From Rubripirellula obstinata (GTDB taxonomy: Bacteria > Planctomycetota > Planctomycetia > Pirellulales > Pirellulaceae): a DNA stretch of 50,742 nt. The notes below the pieces were generated by a model. That model saw only the letters and a program-made list of their open reading frames with translations. It did not search any database and had not been told where the DNA came from. Positions 29,914 through 39,040 of this stretch are shown here, piece by piece; position 1 is the stretch's first letter, and every line of letters begins with the position of its first letter. Where the stretch lies: positions 1 to 50,742 of the forward strand of contig NZ_LWSK01000037.1 in assembly GCF_001642955.1 (NCBI RefSeq). Reading direction: 5' to 3'. The position numbers and the translations under genes are program-made.

Positions 29914-32900
29914 ATGCCTGCACGACCCGGTCGTTCACTCGATAACCGTCAATCTCCGAATCACCAATCACTTCGCGGACGGATTAGTCGCCTGCTTGGC
30001 GGCGGTACGAAATCCGGTTTGAAAGCTCCAGCGGATGCCAAACGTGGCCGCTTGCTGCTGGAATCTTTGGAACAACGGCAATTGATGGCCGGTGATATGG
30101 ACTTGCTCTTCACCGATGCAAATCCCGCAGCAAATCCCGCGACGTTGTCCAACGATTCGAGCAACACGTTGCAGGTTGCCAGTGCCGCCGAAGGCGAAGC
30201 AGCGCCGGATTTGGTGCAGTTTGCCAGAGACTTGGCTGCTGCGGGCGTTGATTTCTACGGTGCCGATTGGTGTCCCGCATGCACTCAACAGAAAGAATTG
30301 TTCAGCGACGGACGCGACGATCTGCCTTTCATCGAGGTCACCAATCCTGACCAAACGTTTAATTCGATCGCGACTTCACAAGGGATTACTCAGATTCCGA
30401 CCTGGGATTTCCCATCGGGCCAAAGGCTGACCGGCGTTCAAACGCTGGAGGCGCTCAGTACCGCGTCAGGCGTTCCGATTCCCGTTTCGGATCAGCCATC
30501 CATTGATCCGATCGGCGATTTGACCGTCCGTACCGGCAGCCCGCTGCATGTGCCGATCGACGCATACGATCCAGGCGACGGGCCACTGACGACGACAGTC
30601 ACCGTGGCCGATCCATCGTTGTTGACGGCGACCGTTCTGACCGGCAATCGATCGCTACGGCTGGATTTGGCTGGGTATGGCGACATGGTCTTTGAACTGT
30701 TTGAACAGCGTGCGCCCCGCGCGGCAGGACGCGTTGCTGACCTTGCCGATGAAGGATTTTACGACGGGATCATTTTCCACCGAGTCGTTGATGACTTTGT
30801 GATCCAGGCTGGCGACCCGACGGGAACCGGAACAGGTGGTTCCACCCGAGGCGATTTTGATGACGACTTCCATCCAGACTTGCAACACAACACCGAAGGC
30901 GTGCTGTCGTTTGCCAAGTCGTCGGACGACACCAACGACTCGCAGTTCTTTATTACCGAAGTCCCCACACGGTTCCTGGACTTCAATCACTCTGTGTTTG
31001 GGCAATTGGTCGAAGGCTTTGATGTTCGCGAAGCGATCAGCGAAACCGAAGTTGACAATTCATCCAGCAATCGCCCCACCAACACGGTGACCATTGATTC
31101 AGCAAGCATTTTCAACGACACAGAAAACTCTGTCGTCATGCTTAGGCCGGTTGGCAACGCGACTGGAACGACAACCGTCACCTTCACGGTGACCGATGCC
31201 GACGGCAATACCTTTTCAGAAACCGTGACGGTAACCGTTGAAGCTGACAATGCGAACAGCCAACCGTTCTTGAACGAAATCACCAATCCTGCCGCCGTCG
31301 CTGCCGGACAGACCGCTCAGTTGCAGTTGTCCAGCATCGATGTCGAAGGCGATGCGGTGACCTACTTTGCATCCACCAGCAGCACCAATGTATCGGCGTC
31401 CGTCGACGCGACGACTGGCTTAGTCACCGTCACGCCGGTTGATGGTTTCACCGGAACAGCCAATGTCAATGTTGGCGTCCGTCCCGGTCCTGGGGTAACA
31501 GGAAACGGGTCCGGTGATTCTGACAATCAATCGGTTCCGTTCGTTTTCGAAACTCAAACGACCACGACCGCACCAACCAGCGTCGATTTGTTGGCGACCA
31601 GCGATACCGGTTCTAGCAACACGGATAATATCACCAACGCCGGATCGCTCAGTTTTCTTGTTTCCGGCGTCGTCGATGGCCAAACGGTAGAACTTGTTGA
31701 CACCAACACCGGCAGCGTCATCGGAACGGGTAACGCCACCGGTCAAACAATCACCATCACGACCAACAACATCGCAACGCTAGGCGATGGCACCTATCCG
31801 ATCGCGGCAAGATCAGCCGTCGGCAATGACGTCAGCAATTTGTCGCCTTCGATCGCGGTGACCTACGACGACACTCAGCCCGCGTCGGTCATTAGCAGTG
31901 CCGCCCGAACGGGTAATGTCGGACGAGCGTTCGTCACCGACTTGATCAGCGTGGAAGAAGGCAGCGGTTTAGTCTATTCGTTCACCGCCGCACCGACCGG
32001 TGCAACCATCGACGCGACTTCCGGCGTCATTCAATGGACCCCCACGGCGGCTCAACTGGGCAGCAATTCGTTTACGCTTTCGTTGACCGATGCTGCAGGA
32101 AATACTCGAACTGAAACGTTCGATGTTGCCGTTGCCGGTACGCCGCTGGCGGAAATTCGTTTGGAATTGACCGACCTGCAAGGCAACTCGATCAGCTCAG
32201 TCGGCGTGGGCGACGAATTCCTGCTCAACTTCATCGGCGTCGATGCACGTCGGTTTACTCAACCCGGTGTTTTCGCGGCCTACGCAGACATCTTGTTCGA
32301 CAGCAATTTGATCCAACCGGTCCCCGGTTCCTCCATTGAATTTGACCCTGATTTTTCGGTCGTTCCCAAGGGAACATTTTCACCCGGTTTGATTGACGAA
32401 CTTGGCGCTGTCATCAACCGAAGCGTTGCCACCAACGAAAGCGTGAACCCAATCGCAACCGTGCGGATGCAAGCACTCGCGGAGGGCACCGTTAACATCA
32501 TCAGTGAACCGGCGGACGAAAGTAACAGTGAAACCTTGCTGTTCGGAGTCGATGAACGAATTTCAGCAGATTCGGTCGCCTACGGCGTCGCCACGCTTGC
32601 GATCGGCCAGAGCTTTACCGTTGGAAATGACACGTTCACCGTTGCCGAAGACTCTGGTTCAACCGCAATCGATGTGCTTGCCAACGATTCGATTGTTACC
32701 GGCGGCGGATCTTTGTCAGTCGTGTCGGTCACCCAGCCTAGCAGCGGCGGAACCGTTTCGTTGGCCGGTGGCGCGGTCAACTTTACGCCCGATGCTGACT
32801 TCTTTGGTGCCGCCGCATTCACCTACCAAGCACGCAGCACCAGTGGTGCCGTTCAAACCGCCAGCGTCACCGTGACTGTCACGCCGGTGAACGATCCGCC

Positions 32901-34758
32901 GACTGGCGTGGCCGACACCGTGACCGTCGATGAAAACTCCAGTGCAAACATTCTGGACGTGCTCGCCAACGATAGTATCAGCCCCGACACTGGCGAAACT
33001 TTGACCATCACCGCTGTGGGATCATCAACCGCAGGTGGAACGGTCACGATTCAAAGCGGCGGCGAACGAGTCATCTACACCCCGGCCGCCGGCTTCGTCG
33101 GCAACGACACTTTCACGTACACGGTTTCGGATGGCACATTGACCAGCGAAGTGACGGCAACCGTGACCGTGATCACCGCGGACAATCCGCCGACGGCCGT
33201 TGACGATGCGTTTTCGATCACCGAAGACGCCGCCGAAGCAGCATTCGATGTGCTGGGCAACGATACGCGTGACACCGACAACGAAGCATTCACGTTGACC
33301 GCAATCGGCAGCACTTCCGCAGGTGGAAATGCGAGAATCAGCAGCGACGGAACTCAGTTCTTCTACACGCCGGCTGCAAACTTTAGCGGCACGGAAGAAG
33401 TCACCTACACGATCCAAGACACCGGCGGTGGTGCATCCATCGGAACCGTGACCTTTACGGTAACAGCCGTCAACGATCCGCCACCCGCGTCGGACATTTC
33501 GTTCCAGTCCAACCGAGGTGCCGGGGAACAAGTTGTGGTCACGCTCGCCAACCAAGTCAACGTGGACCTCGGCGAAACGCTGACCTTCTCGGCCTTTGAC
33601 AGTGCCACCACTGCGGGCGGTACGGTTCGTCAAGACACGGCCAGCGGAACTCTGTTTTACAGTCCACCGTCGGCCGACTTTACCGGCAGCGATTCGTTCA
33701 CCTACACTGTCGCTGATGGCAGCGGATTGACCACGACAGGAACCGTGACGATCGACGTCACGGACTTCATCGCTCGAACGATTTCTTACAACTTGTCGGT
33801 CAACCCAAGTTCGTTGAGTGCCAGCTCATTTCGCTTGGTCGGTACCGATGCGTTGGGCGCAGCGGTAGACGTCGCTGCAACAGCGAACGGAAGCTCGCTT
33901 GATTTCGCAGATGTGCTGCCCGGAAATTACTCGATCGAAGTGCCAGCGATTCCGTTTTTGCAAAACGGTAGCGAGCCGAGATCAATCGCGGTCAACAGTT
34001 TGCCCGACGATGGTGATGCTTCGATCCAAAGCGATCTGGGCCGCCTGCGTCCCGAATTCATTTCGATTCGCGACTTCCTGCGATCGACGCCTCGCCAATC
34101 AATCTTGGTCGCTGTCGCGGATGGGCAAAGCGGAATCATGACCACGCCGACCAGTGCGGTTTCCACCATCGAAAGCCCCGTGGTCGAACTGGATTCCACC
34201 GGAGCCAACTTGACGATCCGCGGAACTCGCACCATTGCCGCCGATGGAACGACGCCTGCCAGCACCGAAGACGTTCAAGCATCGATTGCAACGTCGGGAA
34301 ATTCAGCGGTTCAGCAGCGTGGCGAAGTCGATGGGTTAAAGCTGTTTAGGATCAATGTGGAACCGGCCGCAGTGACGTTTTCAAACCAATCAGTGACGAC
34401 GTCAACCAGCAACACGTCATCGAGCCCAACCGTTGCTGCGGTTTCAACCCAAAGCTCGATCAGCACGGGAAGTACCGCAGCCGAAGGTGAATCGTTTGCC
34501 GCCAGCTCAGCGGTTCAAGCCGATGTTTTCAGCCCCGCACCAAGCCAAGCAACGGCCGCTGAAATTCAGCGAACTCTGGATCCTGAAAGCACGATCGATT
34601 CGGAACCTGCCGCAAACTTAACATCGGCTGAATCGCCTAATGATGTTGCGATGCAGTCGGTCGCCGATGAGTTGACCATTCAATCGTCAACCGAAGATAC
34701 CATCGCCCAACCACGCTCGCTAAGCGAAGACAACGTGGACGGGCTGTTGAGTCTCTAA
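29914..34758 (+). CDS. Exported protein: LEPR-XLL leader, thioredoxin-like, cyclophilin, Ig/cadherin-like repeats
   Basis: 1614 aa. A basic N-terminus ends in LESLEQRQLMAG (50-61), a LEPR-XLL variant. Residues about 98-185 form a thioredoxin-like domain with C120-P-A-C123 (YGADWCPAC) and a cis-Pro in QIPTW (P162). Residues about 247-378 are a cyclophilin-type prolyl isomerase with FHRVVDDFVIQAGD (R290 is the catalytic Arg position) and DSQFFITEVPTRFLDFNH. Next come VCBS/cadherin-like and Ig-like repeats, a cohesin-like stretch (about 744-900) and three to four units with DVLANDS, YTPAA and FTYTV plus VNDPP linkers. The C-terminal 250 residues are Ser/Thr/Ala-rich, with no dockerin. It is likely a surface or secreted protein that carries its own folding enzymes. 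ATG 29914 has no clear ribosome binding site. The TAA overlaps the convergent regA stop. The 260 bp between the tRNA and this gene contain no other gene. Confidence 0.92.
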   Translation: MPARPGRSLDNRQSPNHQSLRGRISRLLGGGTKSGLKAPADAKRGRLLLESLEQRQLMAGDMDLLFTDANPAANPATLSNDSSNTLQVASAAEGEAAPDLVQFARDLAAAGVDFYGADWCPACTQQKELFSDGRDDLPFIEVTNPDQTFNSIATSQGITQIPTWDFPSGQRLTGVQTLEALSTASGVPIPVSDQPSIDPIGDLTVRTGSPLHVPIDAYDPGDGPLTTTVTVADPSLLTATVLTGNRSLRLDLAGYGDMVFELFEQRAPRAAGRVADLADEGFYDGIIFHRVVDDFVIQAGDPTGTGTGGSTRGDFDDDFHPDLQHNTEGVLSFAKSSDDTNDSQFFITEVPTRFLDFNHSVFGQLVEGFDVREAISETEVDNSSSNRPTNTVTIDSASIFNDTENSVVMLRPVGNATGTTTVTFTVTDADGNTFSETVTVTVEADNANSQPFLNEITNPAAVAAGQTAQLQLSSIDVEGDAVTYFASTSSTNVSASVDATTGLVTVTPVDGFTGTANVNVGVRPGPGVTGNGSGDSDNQSVPFVFETQTTTTAPTSVDLLATSDTGSSNTDNITNAGSLSFLVSGVVDGQTVELVDTNTGSVIGTGNATGQTITITTNNIATLGDGTYPIAARSAVGNDVSNLSPSIAVTYDDTQPASVISSAARTGNVGRAFVTDLISVEEGSGLVYSFTAAPTGATIDATSGVIQWTPTAAQLGSNSFTLSLTDAAGNTRTETFDVAVAGTPLAEIRLELTDLQGNSISSVGVGDEFLLNFIGVDARRFTQPGVFAAYADILFDSNLIQPVPGSSIEFDPDFSVVPKGTFSPGLIDELGAVINRSVATNESVNPIATVRMQALAEGTVNIISEPADESNSETLLFGVDERISADSVAYGVATLAIGQSFTVGNDTFTVAEDSGSTAIDVLANDSIVTGGGSLSVVSVTQPSSGGTVSLAGGAVNFTPDADFFGAAAFTYQARSTSGAVQTASVTVTVTPVNDPPTGVADTVTVDENSSANILDVLANDSISPDTGETLTITAVGSSTAGGTVTIQSGGERVIYTPAAGFVGNDTFTYTVSDGTLTSEVTATVTVITADNPPTAVDDAFSITEDAAEAAFDVLGNDTRDTDNEAFTLTAIGSTSAGGNARISSDGTQFFYTPAANFSGTEEVTYTIQDTGGGASIGTVTFTVTAVNDPPPASDISFQSNRGAGEQVVVTLANQVNVDLGETLTFSAFDSATTAGGTVRQDTASGTLFYSPPSADFTGSDSFTYTVADGSGLTTTGTVTIDVTDFIARTISYNLSVNPSSLSASSFRLVGTDALGAAVDVAATANGSSLDFADVLPGNYSIEVPAIPFLQNGSEPRSIAVNSLPDDGDASIQSDLGRLRPEFISIRDFLRSTPRQSILVAVADGQSGIMTTPTSAVSTIESPVVELDSTGANLTIRGTRTIAADGTTPASTEDVQASIATSGNSAVQQRGEVDGLKLFRINVEPAAVTFSNQSVTTSTSNTSSSPTVAAVSTQSSISTGSTAAEGESFAASSAVQADVFSPAPSQATAAEIQRTLDPESTIDSEPAANLTSAESPNDVAMQSVADELTIQSSTEDTIAQPRSLSEDNVDGLLSL

Positions 34759-35390
34759 TCGTCGCTGCCATCATCGTCAATCAATTCCGGCATTGCCGGA
34801 TCTTCGGGGGCTCGCTTGCGGAGTTTTCGTTGGAGTGATCGGCGGTGAATCCCAAGCCTGCGTGCGGCTTCAGAGATATTGCCGCCACAATCAGAAAGCA
34901 CTCGATGAATGTGTTCCCATTCATTGCGTGCAAGCGATGGAGCAGGGAATGCGAGGGCGCCTTCGGGGACCGACGGATCTTCACCGCGCACAAACGCACC
35001 AAGAATGTCGTCCGTGTCGGCGGGCTTACTTAAAAAGTTCACCGCCCCGGCGCGAATCGCGTCAATCGATGCGGGAATGCTTCCGAAACCCGACAACATG
35101 ATGATTCGGGTCGTGGGTTGCATCTGCAGCAACTTGCGCAGCAGTTCCAATCCGCTGCGACCGGGCATTCGCAAATCCAAGACCGCCAAGTCGGTCGGTG
35201 ACCTTTGGAAGACGGCGACCGCTTCGTCGTAACTGCCCGCGGTTTCAACACGAAACCCTCGCTGCTGCATCGCCATCGAAAGGCGTTCGCGAAGCACGTA
35301 GGTATCGTCCACCAAGAAAATGCTTTCGGCACCAACCATTGCCGCATCGTAAACGGTTTCCGATTCGGTTTCCTGATTATTCAAAACCAT
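34755..35390 (-). CDS. regA: RegA/PrrA-type response regulator
   Basis: 211 aa. The receiver domain (about 22-138) has D28-D29, phospho-acceptor D72 (AVLDLRMPG), S100 and K122-P123. A Pro-rich linker leads to a Fis-type helix-turn-helix (GGNISEAARRLGIHRRSLQR, 169-188, then KLRKRAP). This HTH closely resembles RegA/PrrA/ActR, global redox regulators of respiration and carbon or nitrogen fixation in proteobacteria. It lies 74 bp downstream of the RegB-like kinase, so the two likely form a pair. The tail is acidic (ELIDDDGSDD). Assignment to the Reg family is by motif; the target genes here are unknown. Confidence 0.88.
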   Translation of the reverse strand: MVLNNQETESETVYDAAMVGAESIFLVDDTYVLRERLSMAMQQRGFRVETAGSYDEAVAVFQRSPTDLAVLDLRMPGRSGLELLRKLLQMQPTTRIIMLSGFGSIPASIDAIRAGAVNFLSKPADTDDILGAFVRGEDPSVPEGALAFPAPSLARNEWEHIHRVLSDCGGNISEAARRLGIHRRSLQRKLRKRAPEDPAMPELIDDDGSDD

Positions 35391-35464
35391 CCCTTTTGCC
35401 GACGGTTGTGGTGAAGAATTCCCGCAGTCGTATCGTACCAGCTAAGCATCGAAATTTGATTCCC

Positions 35465-36871
35465 TCAATTGACCGGGCCAGCAGAAATTGCATCGAGTTC
35501 GTTCGGATTTTGAAGCGGAATCGTCACGACCGCCTCAGTCCCAACATTAGGCTCTGTGTTAAACTGCAACCGTCCACCGAGTTCAGAAATAACATTTCGC
35601 GTCAGCGATAAGCCCAGACCAATACCGCGTCCAGGTTCCTTGGTCGTGAAAAACGGGTCTAAAGCACGCTTCAAAATGTCATCGTTCATTCCTGATCCCT
35701 GATCGATTACACGCAATTCAAGAGATCCGCTCGCTAAACGGGGAACCAACCGAACGCGTCCATCGGGTGGGCTGGCATCCAGACCATTGTGAACAAGATT
35801 TCGGACCGCCTGCGCAACGGCCTCCTGCGGAACCCACAATCGCGTCGATTCAACGGATTCAAGGTTGTCTGGCACATCGACGCGATGCGGGTCTCGAATG
35901 CCTTCCAAGGTCGTGTCGATCAGATCGCCAACGGTCGTTTGCGCCCACCGCGACGCCATCGAATCCCCAGCCGCGTTGCGCATACGCTGCAGAACTTGCC
36001 GGCAAATTTCAAGCTGACCATCAATCAATCTTAAATCAGTGGTAACCGAGTCCGGTTTTTCACATCCGTCCAAATGCCGCGACAATTCCCGAACGATGAC
36101 ATCGATGGTGGAAAGCGGTGTCGCTAATTCGTGTGCTGCACCTGCCGCCAAAGTCGTTAAACTCTCCAATCGATGGGTGGCATCACGGGCGGCTTGTGAT
36201 GCGAGTAGTTTCTGTTGACTGCGTCTTAATTCACCGGCGGTCCGAGTCACAAAATAAGTCACAACAATCGCACAGCCAGAAAAAGCCAGCATCAACCCAA
36301 GGCTTTGCAGCCGAGTTCCGGTCGCGATCGGCGAACTGATTCCAGGAATGGAGGGTGCGACGAGCAAAAGCGTCGCGTAGCCCATGATCGCACCGATGGC
36401 CAGAACCCAGGTCGCTTGTCGCCGAATCATCACGCCGCCGACAGCCAGATTCACGAAGTAAAAAAAACTGAACGGGTTACTCGCACCGCCACTTAGGCCA
36501 AGCATCGCCGTCAGCGTCGCCAAGTCAACCATCATCAAAGCCAACGCGACCCATTGATGCACATCGGACTCTTCATCCAAACTTAGCTGTCGATCGACTG
36601 GAATGTTCTTTGATTGCTCGGGTGCATCGAACTCACCAAAGTCGTGCCTGGCTTCGCGTCTCAACCACCACGCGTAGACCATATTGCTGACTGCTGTTAG
36701 CCCGACCAAGCACAACAACGGTGTAAATCGCATTTCAAGCGACGTGAAAAAGATCGTTGCAAGGATCGTCAACAATTGCCCGACGACCGCGAACGATCTC
36801 AGGTACAACAACCAAGTAGATGAACCAAGTCGGGCTGGCGAGATCAGCGAAAAGGTTCCTAAATCAGGCAA
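35465..36871 (-). CDS. regB: RegB/PrrB-type redox sensor histidine kinase
   Basis: 468 aa. About six membrane segments lie in residues 20-210, then HisKA and HATPase. The RegB hallmark GGxxNPF is present as GGASNPF (128-134), the region proposed to bind quinone. The H-box reads LAAGAAHELATPLSTIDVIV (H247), very like RegB. A cysteine at 290 (LEICRQVLQ) matches the position of the redox-active dimerisation cysteine of RegB. Catalytic boxes are NLVHNGLDASP, DQGSGM and GIGLGLSLTRNV. In proteobacteria RegB senses ubiquinone redox state and oxygen. The gene starts 11 bp after the UVR-motif gene stop and precedes regA, forming an apparent operon. Confidence 0.88.
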   Translation of the reverse strand: MPDLGTFSLISPARLGSSTWLLYLRSFAVVGQLLTILATIFFTSLEMRFTPLLCLVGLTAVSNMVYAWWLRREARHDFGEFDAPEQSKNIPVDRQLSLDEESDVHQWVALALMMVDLATLTAMLGLSGGASNPFSFFYFVNLAVGGVMIRRQATWVLAIGAIMGYATLLLVAPSIPGISSPIATGTRLQSLGLMLAFSGCAIVVTYFVTRTAGELRRSQQKLLASQAARDATHRLESLTTLAAGAAHELATPLSTIDVIVRELSRHLDGCEKPDSVTTDLRLIDGQLEICRQVLQRMRNAAGDSMASRWAQTTVGDLIDTTLEGIRDPHRVDVPDNLESVESTRLWVPQEAVAQAVRNLVHNGLDASPPDGRVRLVPRLASGSLELRVIDQGSGMNDDILKRALDPFFTTKEPGRGIGLGLSLTRNVISELGGRLQFNTEPNVGTEAVVTIPLQNPNELDAISAGPVN

Positions 36872-36882
36872 GTTGCTTGGCC

Positions 36883-37617
36883 CTAGTTTTGGTTTCGCTT
36901 GCTCAATTCATCACGAAGCTGCGCCGCAAGTTCGTACTTTTCTTGTTCAACAGCCGCCGTCAATTTTTCTTTCAAAGTCTGACCGACCTGGTATTCCGAT
37001 CGTAAAGATTCACGAAGCTCAACCAACCGAACAACCAACTCGTCGGTTTCAAAATGCTCCTCCGCTTCGTGCTTGATGAAAAACTCTCGCATCGTTTCCA
37101 GACCACTGGTAATCGCTTGGACAGCATTCTCCGCAGTGTCTTCTTCCAATTCGCCCAACGCCGCCGCCTGGGTTCGGTGGAACAGCACGAACGGACGATA
37201 CTGTTCGTGCGACTGTGACCAATCTTCTTCGGGACTAACTTTGCGTGAAACATCCATCAGCCGCAGCGTATGGTCAGCGTCCATCACGGCGCGGTGATAG
37301 TACTGAAGCCGCAACCAACAAATGCGACGATGATAGAACTGCATGAATTCGCGGTCGACTTCACCGCATTGGTCTTCGTCTAATTTAAACTCCGCGTCCT
37401 CCAGTCGCCGTTGCTGCAAAAGTTCCAGCATTGATTCGTGTCCGTTGATCAATTCACCGTCGGGCCGGCCTGTGGTTTCCAACTGCAAGACGCCCATGTC
37501 AACGCGCATCTGCAAAACGTCTCGACCGTCTTTGCCTTTCACCATTCGCACGTTCAGCGTGTCAGGGTCGAACTTCCATTTCAACAGCAAGTCGTCTAGG
37601 TGAGGTGGCTTTTTCAT
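36883..37617 (-). CDS. UVR-motif protein of unknown function
   Basis: 244 aa from ATG 37617 (MKKPPHLDDLLLKWKFDPDT). The C-terminus carries a UVR (UvrB/UvrC-type) helical hairpin, LKEKLTAAVEQEKYELAAQL followed by RDELSKR. The rest is helical and charged, with no nuclease or helicase motifs, so it is not UvrB or UvrC. Similar UVR motifs occur in McsA and Clp-linked adaptors, so a protein-interaction role is possible. The frame stays open to TTG 37743, which overlaps the arfB stop (TTGA). That longer start would add 42 residues of weak character. It is followed after 11 bp by regB. Confidence 0.75.
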   Translation of the reverse strand: MKKPPHLDDLLLKWKFDPDTLNVRMVKGKDGRDVLQMRVDMGVLQLETTGRPDGELINGHESMLELLQQRRLEDAEFKLDEDQCGEVDREFMQFYHRRICWLRLQYYHRAVMDADHTLRLMDVSRKVSPEEDWSQSHEQYRPFVLFHRTQAAALGELEEDTAENAVQAITSGLETMREFFIKHEAEEHFETDELVVRLVELRESLRSEYQVGQTLKEKLTAAVEQEKYELAAQLRDELSKRNQN

Positions 37618-37739
37618 CAGTCCATTCAGCAGGCTAGTTCTTAATTTTGTCAGTGTCGAAAGGCGAGTCTGTTGCCTTCCGTGCGAGTATAGCAGGGGCG
37701 TCGATAGAGAGAAGGATTGCCATTTTTTAGCTGGCAAAC

Positions 37740-38168
37740 TCAATCACCGGACCAGTTTGATTTTCGCGATTGTTTTTTCTGCGACTGGCGGTTTTTCTGG
37801 TCCAAACGTCGCCGCTGGCTGGATCGTGATGGACGCGTGGCTTTGCGTTTTTTTGGGGCTTCCTGGCAATCCAGCAGCATGTCGATCAGCTTTTTGCGAG
37901 CATCAGCAAGATTTCGTCCCTGATCGCGGTACTTTTCGCTATGCAGCACCAATTCGCCTTCGCGATTGATTCGGTTGGCGTAACGAGACAGAAAACGGCG
38001 TTTCCATGCAGGATCCATCTTTTCACAGGTCGATGGCGTCCACCGAAGCGTCACCTTCGAGTTTACTTTATTGACGTTTTGCCCACCCGGTCCACTGCTG
38101 CGCGCAGCCGACATCGTCAACTGACTCGACGGGATCGTAAATCGGGCGCTAACAAATAAATCTTCCAT
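37740..38168 (-). CDS. arfB: ArfB-type peptidyl-tRNA hydrolase (ribosome rescue)
   Basis: 142 aa, normal ArfB/YaeJ size. It hydrolyses peptidyl-tRNA on ribosomes stalled without a stop codon. The catalytic GGQ motif is in SSGPGGQNVNKVNSKVTLRW (24-43). The C-terminus is a Lys/Arg/Gln/Ser-rich tail (QRRRLDQKNRQSQKKQSRKS) of the kind that inserts in the empty mRNA channel. It is the first gene of the apparent arfB-UVR-regB-regA operon. Upstream, 38169-38284 holds only repeat-like sequence (GCCGCGACGCGTAAGCGGCC). Confidence 0.93.
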   Translation of the reverse strand: MEDLFVSARFTIPSSQLTMSAARSSGPGGQNVNKVNSKVTLRWTPSTCEKMDPAWKRRFLSRYANRINREGELVLHSEKYRDQGRNLADARKKLIDMLLDCQEAPKKRKATRPSRSSQRRRLDQKNRQSQKKQSRKSNWSGD

Positions 38169-38284
38169 GAACCCTAGAATACCCTCGAATCAATCCGCTG
38201 CCAGATCCTCAAAACTTTCAATAAGTGTCCACGTTGTGAGCCGCGACGCGTAAGCGGCCGGGCCTACCCCACACGCCCACTGCC

Positions 38285-38600
38285 TTAGGAACGTAAGACT
38301 TTTTATAGTCGCCTTTCGCTCGGGACGTCGCATCAGTTACTGCGTGCTAGGCCCGGAGGGCCGGCAGCTCCCTGCCGGGTGCGAGAGCACCCGGATGGCT
38401 GCCACACATCAATTCTCTGTCTCGGTTTCGCGGCTACGCCGCGAAACCGAGCCAGAGAATTGGTTACAGAGAAAAAGTGAGAGATAACGCTGCCATCCGG
38501 GGATTTACATCCCCGGCAGAGAGCTTCCGTCCCGCCGGGACTATTCACGACGGCAGTAATTAATACGTAGTCCCCTGCGAAAGGCGACACTTATTCCCCG
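38285..38600. repeat. Long repeat family C, copy 1
   Basis: It shares with 50404-50612 the ordered blocks GACTTTTTATAGTCGCCTTT, CGCTCGGGACGTCGC, TGCCGGGTGCG, GCACCCGGATGGCTGCC, ACATCAATTCTCTG, GAGAAAAAGTGAGAGATAAC and GGGGATTTACATCCCCGGC. The ends of this copy carry a 12-bp inverted repeat (GTCGCCTTTCGC 38308-38319; GCGAAAGGCGAC 38577-38588), so it looks like an intact unit. Copy 2 lacks the right arm. The middle has several GC-rich hairpins, including one around the CCGAGCCAGAGAATT section. Confidence 0.88.
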
Positions 38601-38752
38601 CTCTTTCCTAATCAATGCACGACCGCGATAACCGGTGTGGTTGCACGCATCGCAGCCAGCGGGAACGCGGCACGAATCAATCGGCAGACCGTAGAAATCT
38701 TGTCCATCACAAGATTCCGAAGCGCAATCACACAACACCCGCAGCAAACGCC
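38601..38752 (-). pseudogene. Fragment of a GspE/PilB-type secretion ATPase
   Basis: About 50 codons on the minus strand read RVLCDCASESCDG, then GLPIDSC, then GCDACNHTGYRGRALI. The latter matches the C-terminal tetracysteine zinc region of GspE/PilB ATPases (usual form GCxxCxxTGYxGRxxI). Both ends stop exactly at repeats: family C on the 3' side (38600) and the ACGCGGTTAAAC family on the 5' side (38751). The rest of the ATPase is missing. It is therefore a gene remnant, not a functional gene. The downstream neighbour on the other strand encodes a PilM-like protein, which may be coincidence. Confidence 0.7.
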
Positions 38753-38869
38753 GTGAAGAGTTTCTAAATTGTTTAACCGCGTGGGCATCGCCCCGCGCGC
38801 TGTGGGGCCAGCACGACGCGCGGCGCGATGCCCACGCGGCTTAACGAACTAATCCGTGTTTTCCGGGAT
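38751..38869. repeat. ACGCGGTTAAAC-family inverted repeat, copy B5
   Basis: CCGTGAAGAGTTTCTAAATT, then GTTTAACCGCGTGGGCATCG, faces CGATGCCCACGCGGCTTAAC, then CGTGTTTTCC. The short centre (GCGCTGTGGGGCCAGCACGA) is almost shared with copy B4. Sequence 38870-39040 between it and the next gene shows no supported feature. Confidence 0.85.
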
Positions 38870-39040
38870 CGTTCCTTAGGTTTGTAAGTTCCAAATTCCG
38901 AAGCCGCAAAAGATAGCTTTTGTGGTTCGGTGAGCCTACGCAAAGACGGTAAGGATGCGATGAAGAGTTCGTGAATACCCTTAGTGTTAATCTTTGATGA
39001 AGCAGATGCATTGACGAAGTTGCTCGTTAGAATTTCGGGC

